A stretch of 64,000 nt of DNA. Origin: Amoebophrya sp. A120 (Eukaryota; Sar; Dinophyceae; Syndiniales; Amoebophryaceae). Both the position numbers and the translations under genes were made by a program. Every line of letters begins with the position of its first letter. The stretch's first letter is position 1. Positions 10,823 through 22,400 of this stretch are shown in pieces. The notes under the pieces were generated by a model, which was not told the origin of the DNA, searched no databases, and saw only the letters and a list, made by a program, of their open reading frames with translations. The stretch spans positions 2,213,151-2,277,150 of the forward strand of contig CAJINV010000007.1 in the NCBI GenBank assembly GCA_905178155.1, read 5' to 3'.

Positions 10823-12262
10823 CTATTTACCAGCATAGTTGTCGTCTGCTTCCACCTCTGAGAGTAGGTCGACGCTCTCTTTGAAAAGGTGGGATGAAGA
10901 TCTTCCTCGTGGTAAAACCGATACTATGCGACGTCCAAGATGTTGCTGAGTTGTTGTCCGTCTTGTTTGTCGACGAATCGGGCAGCCATAATACCCGAAC
11001 AGCCTCCGAGGTCGCATACAGACCTTCATCGTCTTAATGTGTTCGACGTTTGAAGTACATGAAAGTTCCGATTTTGTTTGGTGGTTGCTCGAGCTGCAGG
11101 CCCCGCGAACGGTTGAATGGCAACTCCCTGCTCTCGTTGTGCTGGAAGATGTAGTTGTGACGGAAGGGGTAGATGAAGAGATTTTTTCACTGCTAACGCA
11201 ATCCAAAACTTGCGCAGCTTTTCGTCTAGAGGTAGGAGGTTTTCGTCGTGCAGTATTTCTAGCCGGATAATTTCCTGTATGTTTTGGCTCCACGAAAACT
11301 GCTCTGCCTCTGCCGGATGAAACAGCAGTCTGTACAGCATCGTCCTGACAAGTTGAAGGAGCGCCACAAGACTGCTCTTCCTCAAAAAGCGTCTGCAAGG
11401 GTGAGTAAAGATCAGACCGGAGGCTTTTGCAGGTCTGCGACAGTGTCAACAATTCTGCCACGGTTAGAAAAGTGCTGACTTTGTTGACCACTTCGAACGG
11501 CAGCTGCTCCAACCCAGACTTTTCCTCTCTCGCCGCGAGCTCCGCACGCTTCAACTTCTCGCTGTGGCACTTCATGCAAAAGTCGTTCGCGAGCGTGAGC
11601 ACGATGAAGGTCCGGTATTGCTCGCACAATTTCGGCTTGAAGAATTTCAGCAAACTGGCCTCCGCACGGACGTACCGGAGAAACGTGCTGCGCTCGATCA
11701 AGTGCGACGCCTTCTCGGAGCAAATTTTTCCCCGGAACCCCCCCGGGGCTTTGTTCGCGGCAAACTCAGCCTTTTCCCTCTCGTAGCACTTGCAGTGCAC
11801 GTCCGGCGTGGCGAGGCCGTGGCTTCGGGCCTGCAGGTAGTCGCCGATGCTGTCCGCCGGGCCGCAAAGGCTGCAAAGGTAATCAGCATTCAATATCACA
11901 TACTGTTTGAGTTTTTGCCGCCGTTGATTCTCGCCGCGTAGGTTTTCTGGCCGAAAAGTTGGATTTATCCCCTCTGCGGACAAAATCCTCCCGTTGCTGC
12001 CGTCGATTTGAAAGGGTGGCGGAGTGATCCCGCGCGCAGCAAAGGCCTTTTGCCTCACCAGCCTCGCAGCTTCGGACCGCTCGCGCAGTAAGGAAGAGAG
12101 GTCTCGGGGTCGGGCGAAGTCGTCACTTTCATCGTCCGAAAAAATGGAGGATGCACTCGTCTCTTGCGATGGACTACTTCTGCACGAACCTCGCGACAAT
12201 GGCCAAGGCGAGACTTCATCCTCTCTCGCCGGAGTTGGAGTAGATGTTGTAGCTGCTATCAT
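10823..12262 (-). CDS. F-box-like Cys-rich protein, copy 1
   Basis: Single exon, 479 aa, from ATG 12262. The N-terminus is Ser-rich. A Cys-containing region follows at about residues 125-230 (CSLCGPADS, CKCYEREK, CMKCHSEK), possibly a metal-binding fold. An F-box-like helix set (LPFEVVNKVSTFLTVAELL, then TCKSLRSDL) lies at about residues 254-290. The C-terminal 170 residues are low complexity. F-box proteins recruit substrates to SCF ubiquitin ligases; that role is inferred from the motif only. The copy at 15069-18876 has the same order of segments: ARELARLLKERSE-type N-terminal helix, DYL/NYL block, NDFC..C block, then the F-box. The two are a local duplicate pair. Confidence 0.7.
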   Translation of the reverse strand: MIAATTSTPTPAREDEVSPWPLSRGSCRSSPSQETSASSIFSDDESDDFARPRDLSSLLRERSEAARLVRQKAFAARGITPPPFQIDGSNGRILSAEGINPTFRPENLRGENQRRQKLKQYVILNADYLCSLCGPADSIGDYLQARSHGLATPDVHCKCYEREKAEFAANKAPGGFRGKICSEKASHLIERSTFLRYVRAEASLLKFFKPKLCEQYRTFIVLTLANDFCMKCHSEKLKRAELAAREEKSGLEQLPFEVVNKVSTFLTVAELLTLSQTCKSLRSDLYSPLQTLFEEEQSCGAPSTCQDDAVQTAVSSGRGRAVFVEPKHTGNYPARNTARRKPPTSRRKAAQVLDCVSSEKISSSTPSVTTTSSSTTRAGSCHSTVRGACSSSNHQTKSELSCTSNVEHIKTMKVCMRPRRLFGYYGCPIRRQTRRTTTQQHLGRRIVSVLPRGRSSSHLFKESVDLLSEVEADDNYAGK

Positions 12263-12859
12263 GACAATTTTTTCTTTTTAACCAGCGCCGATCAGAGATT
12301 ATTCAGTCTGCACCAAAACGGCGGGTTGCACTAACTTAATCCGTTTCACGAACTGTTTAGCTACTAATTTAAACTTCAACTTCTAACTTTCTCTTCTCAA
12401 GCAGGAAGGAAGTACTTGCTAATATGAATCTCATGTTTCTGTTTGGCGCGCCGTCGACGCAATTACTTTATCTTCACTGCATCCGACAAAAAAAAATTGG
12501 CGACACCATTCGACCTTTTGATTGCTCACCTTTGCGATAGCACGACCCGGAAAGAAAGTTGCACAAAAATTTGAATCGAGATCTTCCCTTCGTGTTTCGA
12601 GCGATTGTGTTTGAACACATCAACATCTTAAGCTTGCAGCTTCATACCTAAGTCTAGAGCACGCTCCTCGTACACCTTATGACGTTAGTACATGCTTTTC
12701 AAGCATTCACGATAGATTTCACGTCCGTGCGGCCCTGTCCCTGTTCATTCCGACTTCGAAGTCAGAATTATCATGAGCACAACAGCCTCCTGCCGCAGGG
12801 AACAGAAAGTTGTGTTGTGTCGCTGCCTGCAATTATCAAGCAGTGCCAGTGCACGGTGT
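12263..12859. other. Intergenic, no gene seen
   Basis: About 600 bp between two minus-strand genes. No supported open frame, RNA gene or repeat was noticed. Confidence 0.5.
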
Positions 12860-14610
12860 TCAAAAAATTGACGACAGGGAGAGACTGGAGTGGCCAGCTT
12901 GTGGAGCGGAGCTTTGCTGTTGCTTGTCTCCTCCTCCTACTGGTGTGCGTCCTCTAGCAACAGAACCAGCCTGCTTCGTCTGCAACTCTTCTCTAACCGC
13001 ATCGATTTCGCGCAACAAATCCCGCACATCGGTCGCCACGTTGGCAGCGGTCGGGGTGATTTCGGGTTGAGGATCTACTTCCTGATGTTGACCTTCTAGG
13101 ACCTGCTCCTTTTGTTCAAGGCCACCACCGTCCGTTCTTTGTAGCCTGTCGGGACGACGAACAGCAAAATCTAAATCATTTTGGTCGTCGTGGTCTAGCA
13201 AGTCATTTGCAATCGCCGGGGAAATAGAGAGCGACAGCGCACTCGGCGGCAACAGATCGTCGTCAATCAGCAGAAGTTGTTGTTGCGGGGGGGAGGTGGA
13301 GCACTGCCGTGCGGACTGCTCTTGGGGACGAGATGCTACACAGCTGGCGACGGCGGGGTTTCTATTTGCGTTCTTTTCTGCTTCCAGGTGTCCTCGCTCA
13401 ATATGACCGTTGTTGTTCTGGTGCTCGACGCTGCAGCTTTTTGCGTCGTGTGGGTCCGCCTCCGGACGTCGTTGACAGGTTTCACTCTCCTCTTCACCAA
13501 AGTCGATCTCGTCGTACCAATTCGCGCTTGCATTATCGCCACACCTGAAAGAAAAAAAAATCTTTCGGTTCATGATAACTGCATTGGAATCACCAAAAAT
13601 GCTGCATTAGCATTGTTCTCTTCCGAATAAGGTGCATCTGATTCTTTATTCACTTTTCCCCGTCAAATTTTGCTTCTCTCAGACATCAGCACAAGAGTGA
13701 CGTACCTTTTCTCGTCGTACACGACCGTCGGTGACTCGTACTGTGCCGAGTAGCTAACAGCACCTGCTGCTGCTCCACACTGCTTCACCGAAGGCCCTAA
13801 AGACTTCTCCTTCGCTTCACCAACTTGAAGCTGCGGACTCGTCCTCTCGCTTCGCAATTCCACGTTCTTGATGATGTCTAGCGGCTGCTGCTGCTGCTGC
13901 CGCAGCTGCTCTTCCCGACGATAATTGGAATTCTTTCGCGCGGTGGAAGATTTGTAGGACATGGGTTCGCTCCCGCTCTCACTGTAAATCCGGTACCGCT
14001 CCACGTTCTGGTGATTTTTGCTGATGTTCGCTCCCGCGTAGGTGACCGCATCAGTTCCAGATACCAGGTCGATTTTCAGAGGAGTTTTGCGGGACGAGTT
14101 CGAGGCTGCTGTAGTCGACGTCACCCACGTGGAGCTCCTGCTGGGAAAGGCCGTGGGAACAAAACTCCTCTCCTTGATGGCCGTCTGCAAATGTTTATCT
14201 TCGGACTGGTAACGGTAAGTAGAAGTTGGATAATTATCTCCGCGGCTATTAAATGCCTCTTGCGCCGCTTGAAGAGCGTTGCATGATATTTGGCGCGGAT
14301 TCAAAAAGGCATTTCTCAGCTCGGAGGACCTTGAGGGGATCGAAGAAGACGAGGAGGAAGAGGTGGAGCCTCCGACTTCTAGAGGTGGAACAGCAGCTGC
14401 AGCGCCACGCGGTCCTGGTCCCTCACCAGGAACACAATTATCCCCCGATGATTCATCTTCCCCCAAGTAGAGCAAAATCTTGGACTTCAAACGGTCACAG
14501 GCATCGCTGAACTCGTGCTGGACATTCTGCGAAGGCGGTCTATTGGGCCACGAACAGAGGCGTGAGGTCGCGAGTCTGCGGGGCGGGTGGGTGGGCTCGA
14601 TAGAGGGCAT
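12860..14610 (-). CDS. Unknown Gln/Ser-rich protein, two exons
   Basis: Exons 14610-13706 and 13544-12860 give 529 aa across a GT-AG intron (GTACGTCACT...TTTCTTTCAG) that joins as AG/G, Arg. I recognise no domain. The protein has Ser runs, a poly-Gln tract near residue 240 encoded by CTG repeats on the plus strand, and a short C-terminal helix (VATDVRDLLREIDAVREEL) likely to be a coiled coil. ATG 14610 is chosen because the longer frame starts with TTG. It is possibly a scaffold or regulatory protein, but nothing in the sequence fixes that. Confidence 0.7.
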
Positions 14611-15068
14611 TTTGTACTTGTGGATGAGGTTCTTGTTCAAAATATTTGATGCCGTGTACTTTCGGATTTTATGGGATGTTGTTCGTCAAACTTTGGCTTT
14701 TTTACTTTTTCGAAATTCAAATTTTGAATGGCTTGAATTCTAGTGTGGCGATCAAACGAACCGCCTCAGTTCCTACCTTTCTGCTTCCGGATTGCAGTCT
14801 TTTTACACTTTGAAAACAAGCCACTCAAGAAATAGACAAGAGACGGTTTCTAGGGACAGTCAGTGAAAAGACAGCAACGCTTTATTTCATGTGTATGTGC
14901 CGTGGCAGAGGTGCCGTGGCAGAACGCGACGCGAGGCACTAACTGCGAAGATGAAGAATCGACGCAGGCGACTTCTTTTCACATTGGAAATTCGACACGA
15001 GGCGCGAGGCCCCGCTCACCTAGCGGCTTATTTCTTGCTGAGTTTTTTTGCTCGTTCTCAGTCCTACA
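14611..15068. other. Intergenic, no gene seen
   Basis: About 460 bp. Short frames on the plus strand look random. Confidence 0.5.
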
Positions 15069-15565
15069 CTAATTCTTTTTCCAAATTTGCATTTCAGCTG
15101 CCTCATCGTCCTCCTTTTTCTGCTTGTCACAAATCAGCTTCCACGGCGCACGTAAGTCTGCTCGCAGAGCTTTGCACACCATGGAAAGCTTGTGATGGCC
15201 CGAGAGCGGAAGATAGCTACTGACTTTGTTGATAAGCTCCACAGGCAACTTCAGGAGCGGAAGCGGTGGGTTGATTACGCGATATTCTCGTTCGCATGTC
15301 CAACAGAAATCGTTGTACAACGTCAGCACTTTAAAACTCATCGCAGGCGCGGTTGGATTAAAGAACTCGAAGAGCTTCCGGTTGGCTTTGGCGTACTGCA
15401 TAACAGACATACGGTCGGCCCAATGCGTCCCTTTTCTCGGACAAATCCATTGACGTCGCCAAAAATGCGTACTTCCAGGCGGTACGACGTGCTTGCAGAG
15501 GACGTCAGGTTCCGACCCTGCTAGGGCCTTCGGATTGCAGAGTTGAAAGTTCTCGCCGATCTCGA

Positions 15566-15605
15566 CAGAGGTATAAAAAGTTCGGAGGTAGTTCTCATCG
15601 AGGAC
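15566..15605. repeat. Host-segment repeat, copy 3
   Basis: A 40-bp segment containing TATAAAAAGTTCGGAGGTAG. It shares its left part, up to ACAGAGG, with copy 1 and continues into the intact C-terminal half of the F-box-like paralogue. Confidence 0.8.
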
Positions 15606-16708
15606 ACAAGCAAGACCAACCGTTTTCCCGCGTAGAGCCGCCGCAGGTGCGGCTTCAGTTTCTTGTGGAGCTCAAACTCCTCCGCCTCGGTCTCAATAGC
15701 CATCTGGAGGAGGGTGTTGACCACTTGCTGATTCTTCCGCAGAATCTCAGCATCTGGCGTCCGCTTCAGATAGTCCACCACATCGACCCGAGGGGCATAG
15801 CTTACTCCGTTACCCATGGGCTGGGAAAGACCAATAAAACGGGCGACAGAGCGGAGAAGCGGGTCAGGACCCTCGACCCTTCCAACACACCAACAGTGCG
15901 CGTACTGAAGTCAAGCCCACCATGACGGGCCAAAGAGCCCGAAAACAGCAGTGAGAGGGAGCTATCCAGTGCGAATAAATCCGACTCAACAGATATAGAC
16001 CGTAAACGGCAAGCAACTGTCGAGGCCGTCAAAAATCGGAAAAAGTCCACAAAAACAAGCACATCAAGGTAAGTGGCCAAACCCAAATCAATGGATATAG
16101 ACCGTAAACGGGCCTCAACCTCATGGACCTAGGCCGAAAGGGAAAGGCCCGAGCGTTAGGAGAAAAAACCGGAACTGGAACAAATTCAGCTCAAGAACTG
16201 AGCGCGCTGATGTTCAAAGTATCACGGTGAGAAACACGGGCGCTTCTTTAACAAACTTCGCACCTCCAGGTTCGAGGCCAAAAGCAGGTAGTTAAAGAAC
16301 ATCCCAATGCCCGAAAACCAACCGGCGCAAGAACTGCGCCTGTTGAAAGACAGAGTGATGGAATCTTATCGCAAGATAAAAGCGCGATAAGAACCAGAAG
16401 CACAAACTCTTCCAGCACCAATAGGCGCGTACTGTAGTTAGTGCAAGAAAAACATCCATTTCCTCCCTCACCATTCCCCCAGCTTGCAAGAAGTAGCAAG
16501 AAAGGAAAGAAGAAGAAAGAGAAAGTAGGAAGGAAGAGTGGCTGATAGAAGTCCACAGAAACAGAGCCTCAGGAGGGTGGAGTCGGTGGCAGATGCCATT
16601 CTCCTCACAGAAAAGCCAAGCAATGCGCTCTAGATAGAGAGCGCAAAAGAATAGGCTTAACTGTTCCTTACCCGTTTTCAGATACTCATCGATTATCGTA
16701 ACAATGCC

Positions 16709-16770
16709 TATAAAAAGTTCGGAGGTAGTTCTCGTGGAGGACAACAACACTCCTCTCGGCGTCCTTCCTG
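16709..16770. repeat. Host-segment repeat, copy 2 (inside the element)
   Basis: A 62-bp segment matching 18485-18548 with one or two mismatches. It lies at the 3' end of the endonuclease ORF, about 1.77 kb from copy 1. Confidence 0.85.
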
Positions 16771-18136
16771 CATTGTCTGCTTTCCGCAGCTCCTCTATCT
16801 TGCCTGCCACCCATGCCCGCTTGTCCTCCTTGATGCACGCGCGTATTTTTCTCCCAATCTGGTTCAGCTTCATTTTGTTCACACCCTTTGCTGCCCACTT
16901 CTTCCTCGTCTCGATCCGCTCCCAAGTTTCCTGGCTTATCCATGGCTTCCGGGGCCCCGCCTTCACGGCGCCCTTGCTCAATTTCTCTATTGCCATTCGT
17001 AACCCAGCCTCAAAATCGTCCCACCACTCGCTTCCATTTTTTCCGCTATTTGTCATGCGCTCCTCGACTGTTGCCGGATCGTATTTTGCCTGCAGCTCCT
17101 TATCTAAGGCTTCAGCAGCCTCCTTCGTCCGTACCCATCTATTCGCTACCGCGTTCTTCTTTTTCTTCCTCGGCACCTTGACGTCCACTTCAACCACGAC
17201 CAGCCTGTGGTCGCTTGCAAGATACGTGTCTGCATAGACCCGGAAGCCCCGCAGTAGCCCGCGGTGCTTCCACGATATTAGTGCCCTGTCGTACTCGCGC
17301 CGCGCTCTAGATGTTGTCGAAGACCAGTTTCCTGTGAAAGTGAACCGCTTGGACCACTTCCTCTGGTAGAGTGATGACACATCCAGCAGTTCCGCCGTGG
17401 CGGCGAACTGCTGGAGTCTCCGGCCGTTGTCGGACCGGTGCACGAAATCCGGCGTAAGGCCGCACGGGCCTACCGCGTACGGTAGGCTCGCGCGCATGAG
17501 CTCCCACTGCGGTTCTCCCATCTCCGCGTTGTAGTCGCCCACCACCATTACTATGTCTCGCGCGGGGTGGTCGGAAATTTTCTTAGCTGTCTTCGTCCAG
17601 AATTTGTCTTTTTCGTCTCCGTCCGCAGCGTCGGTGGGTGCGTAGATTCCGTGAAGATGCATCTTGCGCCCGCAGCGCGTAGCAAGGGTTATCCGGGCGT
17701 GCCGGCCCCACTGTTCCGCGTCTACATCTTGCACCTCTATTCCATCGCGGACTAGAAATAGCACCCCACCGACTGGTGTCCCACTGCTGTTTTTCCACGC
17801 CCCGCCGCCGTAAAGCTTGTATCCATCTGCTTTCTCGCCATGTATCCACTCAACCACCCTGCTCTCCTGCGTTGCCAGCACATCCAGCCTCCGCTCTTTT
17901 GCATCCCGTATCAAACATTCCATCTGCGCAGTTCGTTCTCCTGAGCCCGTGTCTCTTGACCCGAGTGTCAAGACATTGAACGTGCCGATGCGTAGTGGTT
18001 TGCCCGAGGTCGCCGTTCGCCGGTCGCGGGCGGACTCCTTCCACCCGGCAGTATTACTGCTGCCGCCTGCCGCCGGCCTTCTTCCAACGCCAGGGGGCTC
18101 CGGCCTCTGGGTGCGCTGTGCTGAGGGTGGGTTCAT
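16771..18136 (-). CDS. Endonuclease/exonuclease/phosphatase (APE-type) ORF of a non-LTR-like element
   Basis: About 455 aa from ATG 18136 before the frame enters a copied host segment near 16770; it stays open to 16292. EEP motifs appear in order: LRIGTFNVLTL (Asn), VLATQESRVVEW (Glu), LHGIYAPTD, MVVGDYNAEMG (Asp/Asn) and ASDHRLVVVEV (catalytic SDH). This is the layout of the AP-endonuclease domain of LINE-type retrotransposons, which nicks DNA for target-primed insertion. The region after it (KPWISQETWERIETRKKW) also resembles the linker seen after endonuclease in such elements. No reverse transcriptase domain is present, so the copy is truncated and could not move by itself. Confidence 0.75.
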
Positions 18137-18328
18137 GGTGCTGCTCCCTATGTTTGTTCTTTCTTGAGCCAAAAAACTTATATTGGTGACGCCGCTAGCT
18201 ACTATCTTCGTTTCTTGTTTTCCGACTGCTGGTTTTTTACTTCTGCGAATTAGAATCTCGCCACAAAATGCGACTTGATGTTTGCAAGGGTTGTTCTTCG
18301 TGAAAAAACACAATTACGCCTACAGTTA

Positions 18329-18355
18329 CGGCCTGCAGTTGGCAGCTGCAGGCCG
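18329..18355. repeat. Perfect 10-bp hairpin near the element 5' end
   Basis: Arms CGGCCTGCAG and CTGCAGGCCG are separated by 7 bases, upstream of the endonuclease ORF. It could be a structure in the element's 5' UTR. Confidence 0.7.
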
Positions 18356-18480
18356 GGCCAGGTTTCTTAACCTGTAATCAACGAGATAGCGATGGCTCCG
18401 AGTACACCTACCCGGCCCCGAGCGGGTTGTCTTCGGTTATCTTCGTCTTCTTTCCTTTCTAATCTTCTTTCCTTTCTAAC

Positions 18481-18548
18481 AGAGGTATAAAAAGTTCGGA
18501 GGTAGTTCTCGCGGAGGACAACAACACTCCTCTCGGCGTCCTTCCTGG
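18481..18548. repeat. Host-segment repeat, copy 1
   Basis: The end of the N-terminal half of the F-box-like paralogue (KDAERSVVVLRENYLRTFY on the minus strand). It shares its right part with copy 2 and its left part with copy 3. Confidence 0.85.
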
Positions 18549-18876
18549 CAAGGTCCTGCTCGAAGTCGTCGAGATGCTCGAGCAAACCAGGTGGTGGCTG
18601 CGGCTTGACCACTTCTCCAGCGATAATGTAATGTCCCTTAAGCGGTTTTGCGTTTTTCATGACTACTTTAGCTGCGTCTTCAGAGCGTTCTTTCAGAAGC
18701 CGTGCGAGTTCGCGAGCGCGAGAAAATTCTAGATTTGAGTTGTCTGTAGAAGACTGGTTCTTCTCAGCGACTGAAAATGCGTCGGACGGTGCTTCATTTC
18801 CCTGTAACAAAGGTCGCGGGTGTACAGGCTCCTCGGCGGCGGGCGCCCCGTTCTCTGTGTCCGTCTCGTTGGCCAT

Positions 18877-19456
18877 TTTTAGTTGCGCTTTTTTTTGAAT
18901 GATGATATACTGAGTAGTACGACTCAAAATAGTTGTTCTTGGGGTTCTGGCTCCCAAACTACAGCTGTGTTGAAGCCGAGCAAATGAAATTCTGACTCCG
19001 CCCATTTTCGATTGTTCGCTCACGGTCCTTTTTGATTTTGTAGTTTATTTTGTTGCAATCACTACTTGGACATCTCATACTAGGCCAACGTATTAACACG
19101 CAAACACGATTCCTCGCTCACAATCGCAACTAGTACGAGCGGACGATACAACTCAGTGGACAGGTGTACACTCAAAAGCTGACTGATTTCGAGATCCCGA
19201 ATGAACACCGTTTTGGTTTTTCCGGTCGCGGTACTACCATCCACAGTTGTTGCCAATCCTAAAGTCAGAGGACAACAACCGCGTGCACGTGGTTTTCAAT
19301 GACAATGTCAATCGGTTTCGGTTCTACTCGTGGTTCTGCCGAATAAAGACAATGTCGTCCAGGGAAGTGAAAGGCTGTAGTTGCGGGAGCCATCTTGTTC
19401 CTCTTTATCCGTAGTTTTGCCGTGACATCGACTGTGCGAGGACATCATCGAGACCT
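18877..19456. other. Intergenic, no gene seen
   Basis: About 580 bp upstream of the split paralogue. The 49-codon extension upstream of ATG 18876 begins with a non-ATG codon and looks like 5' UTR. Confidence 0.5.
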
Positions 19457-22400
19457 CTACAACTGCGCATCCATGCCCCTCGGCAGGAACGCCACGTCAA
19501 AGACGTAGTGGCTCACCCGCGGCGCGTACGACTTCACTCGCTGAATATGCTCTACCTTCACCTCGAAGTCGCAGTAACTTTCGTCAGAACCATACTCGTT
19601 CTCGCGAGTTTCCTTCTGCAAGACCAAGAAGTCCTGGCAGATTTTCGAAGAATAAGCAGCAAAATCTGTGTCTTCCCGTAAGTTTTGGTGGATGTGCAGT
19701 TTCTTGACTCTGGTTTTCTCCTCCCAGTTCAAACACTCGGCCGCGGTTCGTCGAAACTTCTCCGTGTCGGGCAACAGACCGAGGATGACCCGGTCTGCGA
19801 CGGTTTTCGGCGCGACGACCGTGCAGTCGCCCTGGAGAATCGTTAGCCTCTGTTTAATATTCCTATTCGTCGAGGACGAGGAGCTGCTCTTCGCTTGTTC
19901 CGCCGGGAAATTCATCGCATACCCGCGTCTCAGCCCCTCCACTGATGCTGGGTTCCACTCGCAGGCGTAGACCTTCCCCTTCTCGCCTAACTCTTTCAGG
20001 ATCGGCAGGGTCCAGTACCCGATCCCAGCGAACAGGTCCACGACGGTCTCGTCTGGATGGATGCTGTACCCATGAGCATGTTGTTGATCTACTCCGTTCG
20101 AACAAGCAAAAATAACATTTTCATCCCTCGAAGATACGCTTCTTTGTTTGCTCCTAACTCGGATTTTCTCCGAGATATTTCCCTTGCAGAACATGGTCTT
20201 CAGCACATTCCAGGTGTAGTGGACGCCGTTTTCGCTGACTCTGTTCCAGACGTGCGGACGACAGAGTTCTGGTTTTCTTTCGGTTGATGATATCGCTGAT
20301 GATGTTGTACCACCTTTATTCTGTAGTAGAACTTTCCTGCCCGCCGGGTTGAAGCAGACTTCCAACGTGTTCAAGTTGTACCCTAGCCCGGCCCCACGAG
20401 GGTCGTGGTGAACTGTAGAACTCACGGCACAAAACAGCTGGATTCCCTTCGGGCTACGAAAATCGTCATCCGCCACTTCGCCCAGCACCCCGATCACCTC
20501 CACCTGTGGGTGTCTGCGCACCAGAAACGCATACCAAGTGAGCCAGAACGTCTTGCTGGGGGCGAGAACCCGCTGGAGCAGGTCCAGGGGAATGTTCTCG
20601 ATGAACGCAAATTTCCCCTGCACCTGGTAGGTTAACTGCGGTGGTGGAGTAGACCGCCGCGCAGTAGAGGTCGTCGTAATATGTTCATCTTCGTATGAAG
20701 ATGGCGGGGACAGCTCGGAGTACCAAGCAGGCAGTTCGGGCACGAAGACCGCAGGTGGGGACGTCGATGGTTGTAGTTCTTCTCGTCTGTCCCTGTCTTG
20801 ATGTAGTTCATCTGGGGATAATGAATAGAGTTTGGCTCTACTTACCCTTTGCTGTAAAACGCACCAGAGAAACTGGCAGATTGTCTGCGTAGCCGGCTGA
20901 AAGGTGATTCTCGCGGACAGCAGGTAGTCCAGAAATTCGACCGGGCAAAACTTGTCGCCGGAACTCTCGTATGGATTGCAAAAGTGTCTGGGTCTGGAAG
21001 ATTGCCAGATTTGTCATGCAGGTTTTCGATAACCAATGAGGTCTGGTATGTAGGACATAGCATGACAGATTCTGCGAAACCTTTCCAATGCCTATCCTGC
21101 ATAAGAAACTGCCTCGCGATTAGGTCAAAAGTGCACAAGAACTTTTGCCAATCATGCAATACAGTTTTTTGCCTGATTCAGATTTAGCATGACAAGTTGC
21201 ATTCTTCCAGACCCAGACATTTTTACATTTGATATCTCGCTGAGCTTCTCCCAACTTTCGTCCGTCCACTCGTACCGGTCGGGGGCGGCGCGTCGTGAAG
21301 AACTCGCCCGGCACCAGAGTTGCTGGTTACTGTCGTGCGTTACCGCGCTCTGTAAAGCGTCGACCTTCTGGGTGTGTGCAGGAGCTCCTTCGTCTTCAAC
21401 GACATCATTTACCGTCGTCGACCCCGCATTCTTACAGATGCTGGCAGTGGCACCACTAGTATGATTTCTTGCCTTTACTAACCCGCTGTCGACCTCCTTG
21501 ACCGCAGCTCGTAGTTCGGTCGCATCCATGACGTAGAAGTCGATTTCTTTCTCTGCTTCGTCGAAATAAACTAGAGCGTGATGTGCTTCGCCACCAACTC
21601 TGTGTGCTTCCGCAATCTCTGCTCTTCGACTACTTCGTGCCGCGCTAAGAAACTTCTTCATCTGCTCCACACCCTCCGGTGTGAGCCCCACGAGCATCTT
21701 GTTTTCGCCGGTTGTTGTATAATCTTGCAGATTTTGATGAACTACATCGAGCTCGACGCACTTGACACCGAATTTCTTGTCAAAAAGCCCTTTTTCCTGC
21801 ACGGTATCCTTCCAATATTTTGCGCGGGACTTTTCGCACACCAACGCACCCCCGGACCGGCTGATGAGGTCGAGGACTGCGGGTGGGAGTCTTGATGATG
21901 ATTTTGTGTTCAACGATTTTGCAGCGCCAGTTGTTGCCTTCACAGGAGCAGACGCAGGCGCCGCTGGAGCAGCTGCTCCAAATGAAGATGGGCTGCTTAG
22001 TCTTGTACTTGTTCCGTGCAGATCTTCTTCTGCGATTCGAGACGCTCTACAAGAAGTTTCCTGACCCTGATCGCGTTCAAACCCGGCGTGTTTTAGCATG
22101 TCAAAGAACTTTTCCGTTCGCGCTTTGTTCTTCGCGAAGCGCTCCATCGCGGAGGAGAGCCAGAAGGACATCAAGTCCTTCGCGTTTTCCTCCTCCTCCA
22201 TTTTCCCGCGCAGCACATTGTTGACGCGGCCGCCCGCCCAGCCGGCGGAAAACGCCAGATCCGACACGCGGCACGGGACCGTCATTCCGAACGCGTTTGT
22301 GCGGACCTGCACCATGCAGCGGCTCTTCCCCGAAACGCACATCCCGCTCTCCCGGTACCCGCACTGCAGCGCGAGGGTGAGGAATTTCTGCGCGGAGGCA

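Larger units (their letters stand above)
15606..18480 (-). mobile_element. Decayed endonuclease-type retroelement, possibly composite
   Basis: The right part carries an APE-like endonuclease ORF and no reverse transcriptase follows. The left part (15606-16708) has no clear ORF, but the 17-bp sequence ATATAGACCGTAAACGG occurs twice, near 15989 and 16092, which suggests tandem units. Copies of a host-gene segment mark both outer borders and one internal border (15566-15605, 16709-16770, 18481-18548). A 10-bp perfect hairpin sits near the 5' side of the ORF at 18329-18355. Boundaries are inferred from paralogue alignment by eye. Confidence 0.6.
15069..18876 (-). pseudogene. F-box-like Cys-rich protein, copy 2, split by a retroelement
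   Basis: The two halves of a paralogue of the 10823-12262 gene lie 2.9 kb apart. The N-terminal half runs from ATG 18876 to about 18482 (SRARELARLLKERSED, then RENYLRTFYTSV). The C-terminal half starts near 15640 with the same DENYLRTFYTSV block and continues EIGENFQ... to stop 15069. It keeps the FFNP...LYNDFCWTCE segment and an F-box-like LPVELINKVSSYLPLS helix set. Between them lies a decayed element with an endonuclease ORF. Unless the whole insertion is spliced out, the gene is broken. Splicing from one YLRTFYTSV copy to the other would restore it, so an intron cannot be excluded. Confidence 0.6.

Noticed and set aside
15571..18495. GTATAAAAAG copies as TATA boxes
   Set aside because: They fall inside a coding segment (NYLRTFY on the minus strand) shared by gene and repeat, and the genes run the other way.
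20815..20850. GTAAGT...CCCCAG as an intron in the TYW3-TYW2 gene
   Set aside because: It would be only about 34 bp, and the frame reads through without a stop, so no intron is needed.
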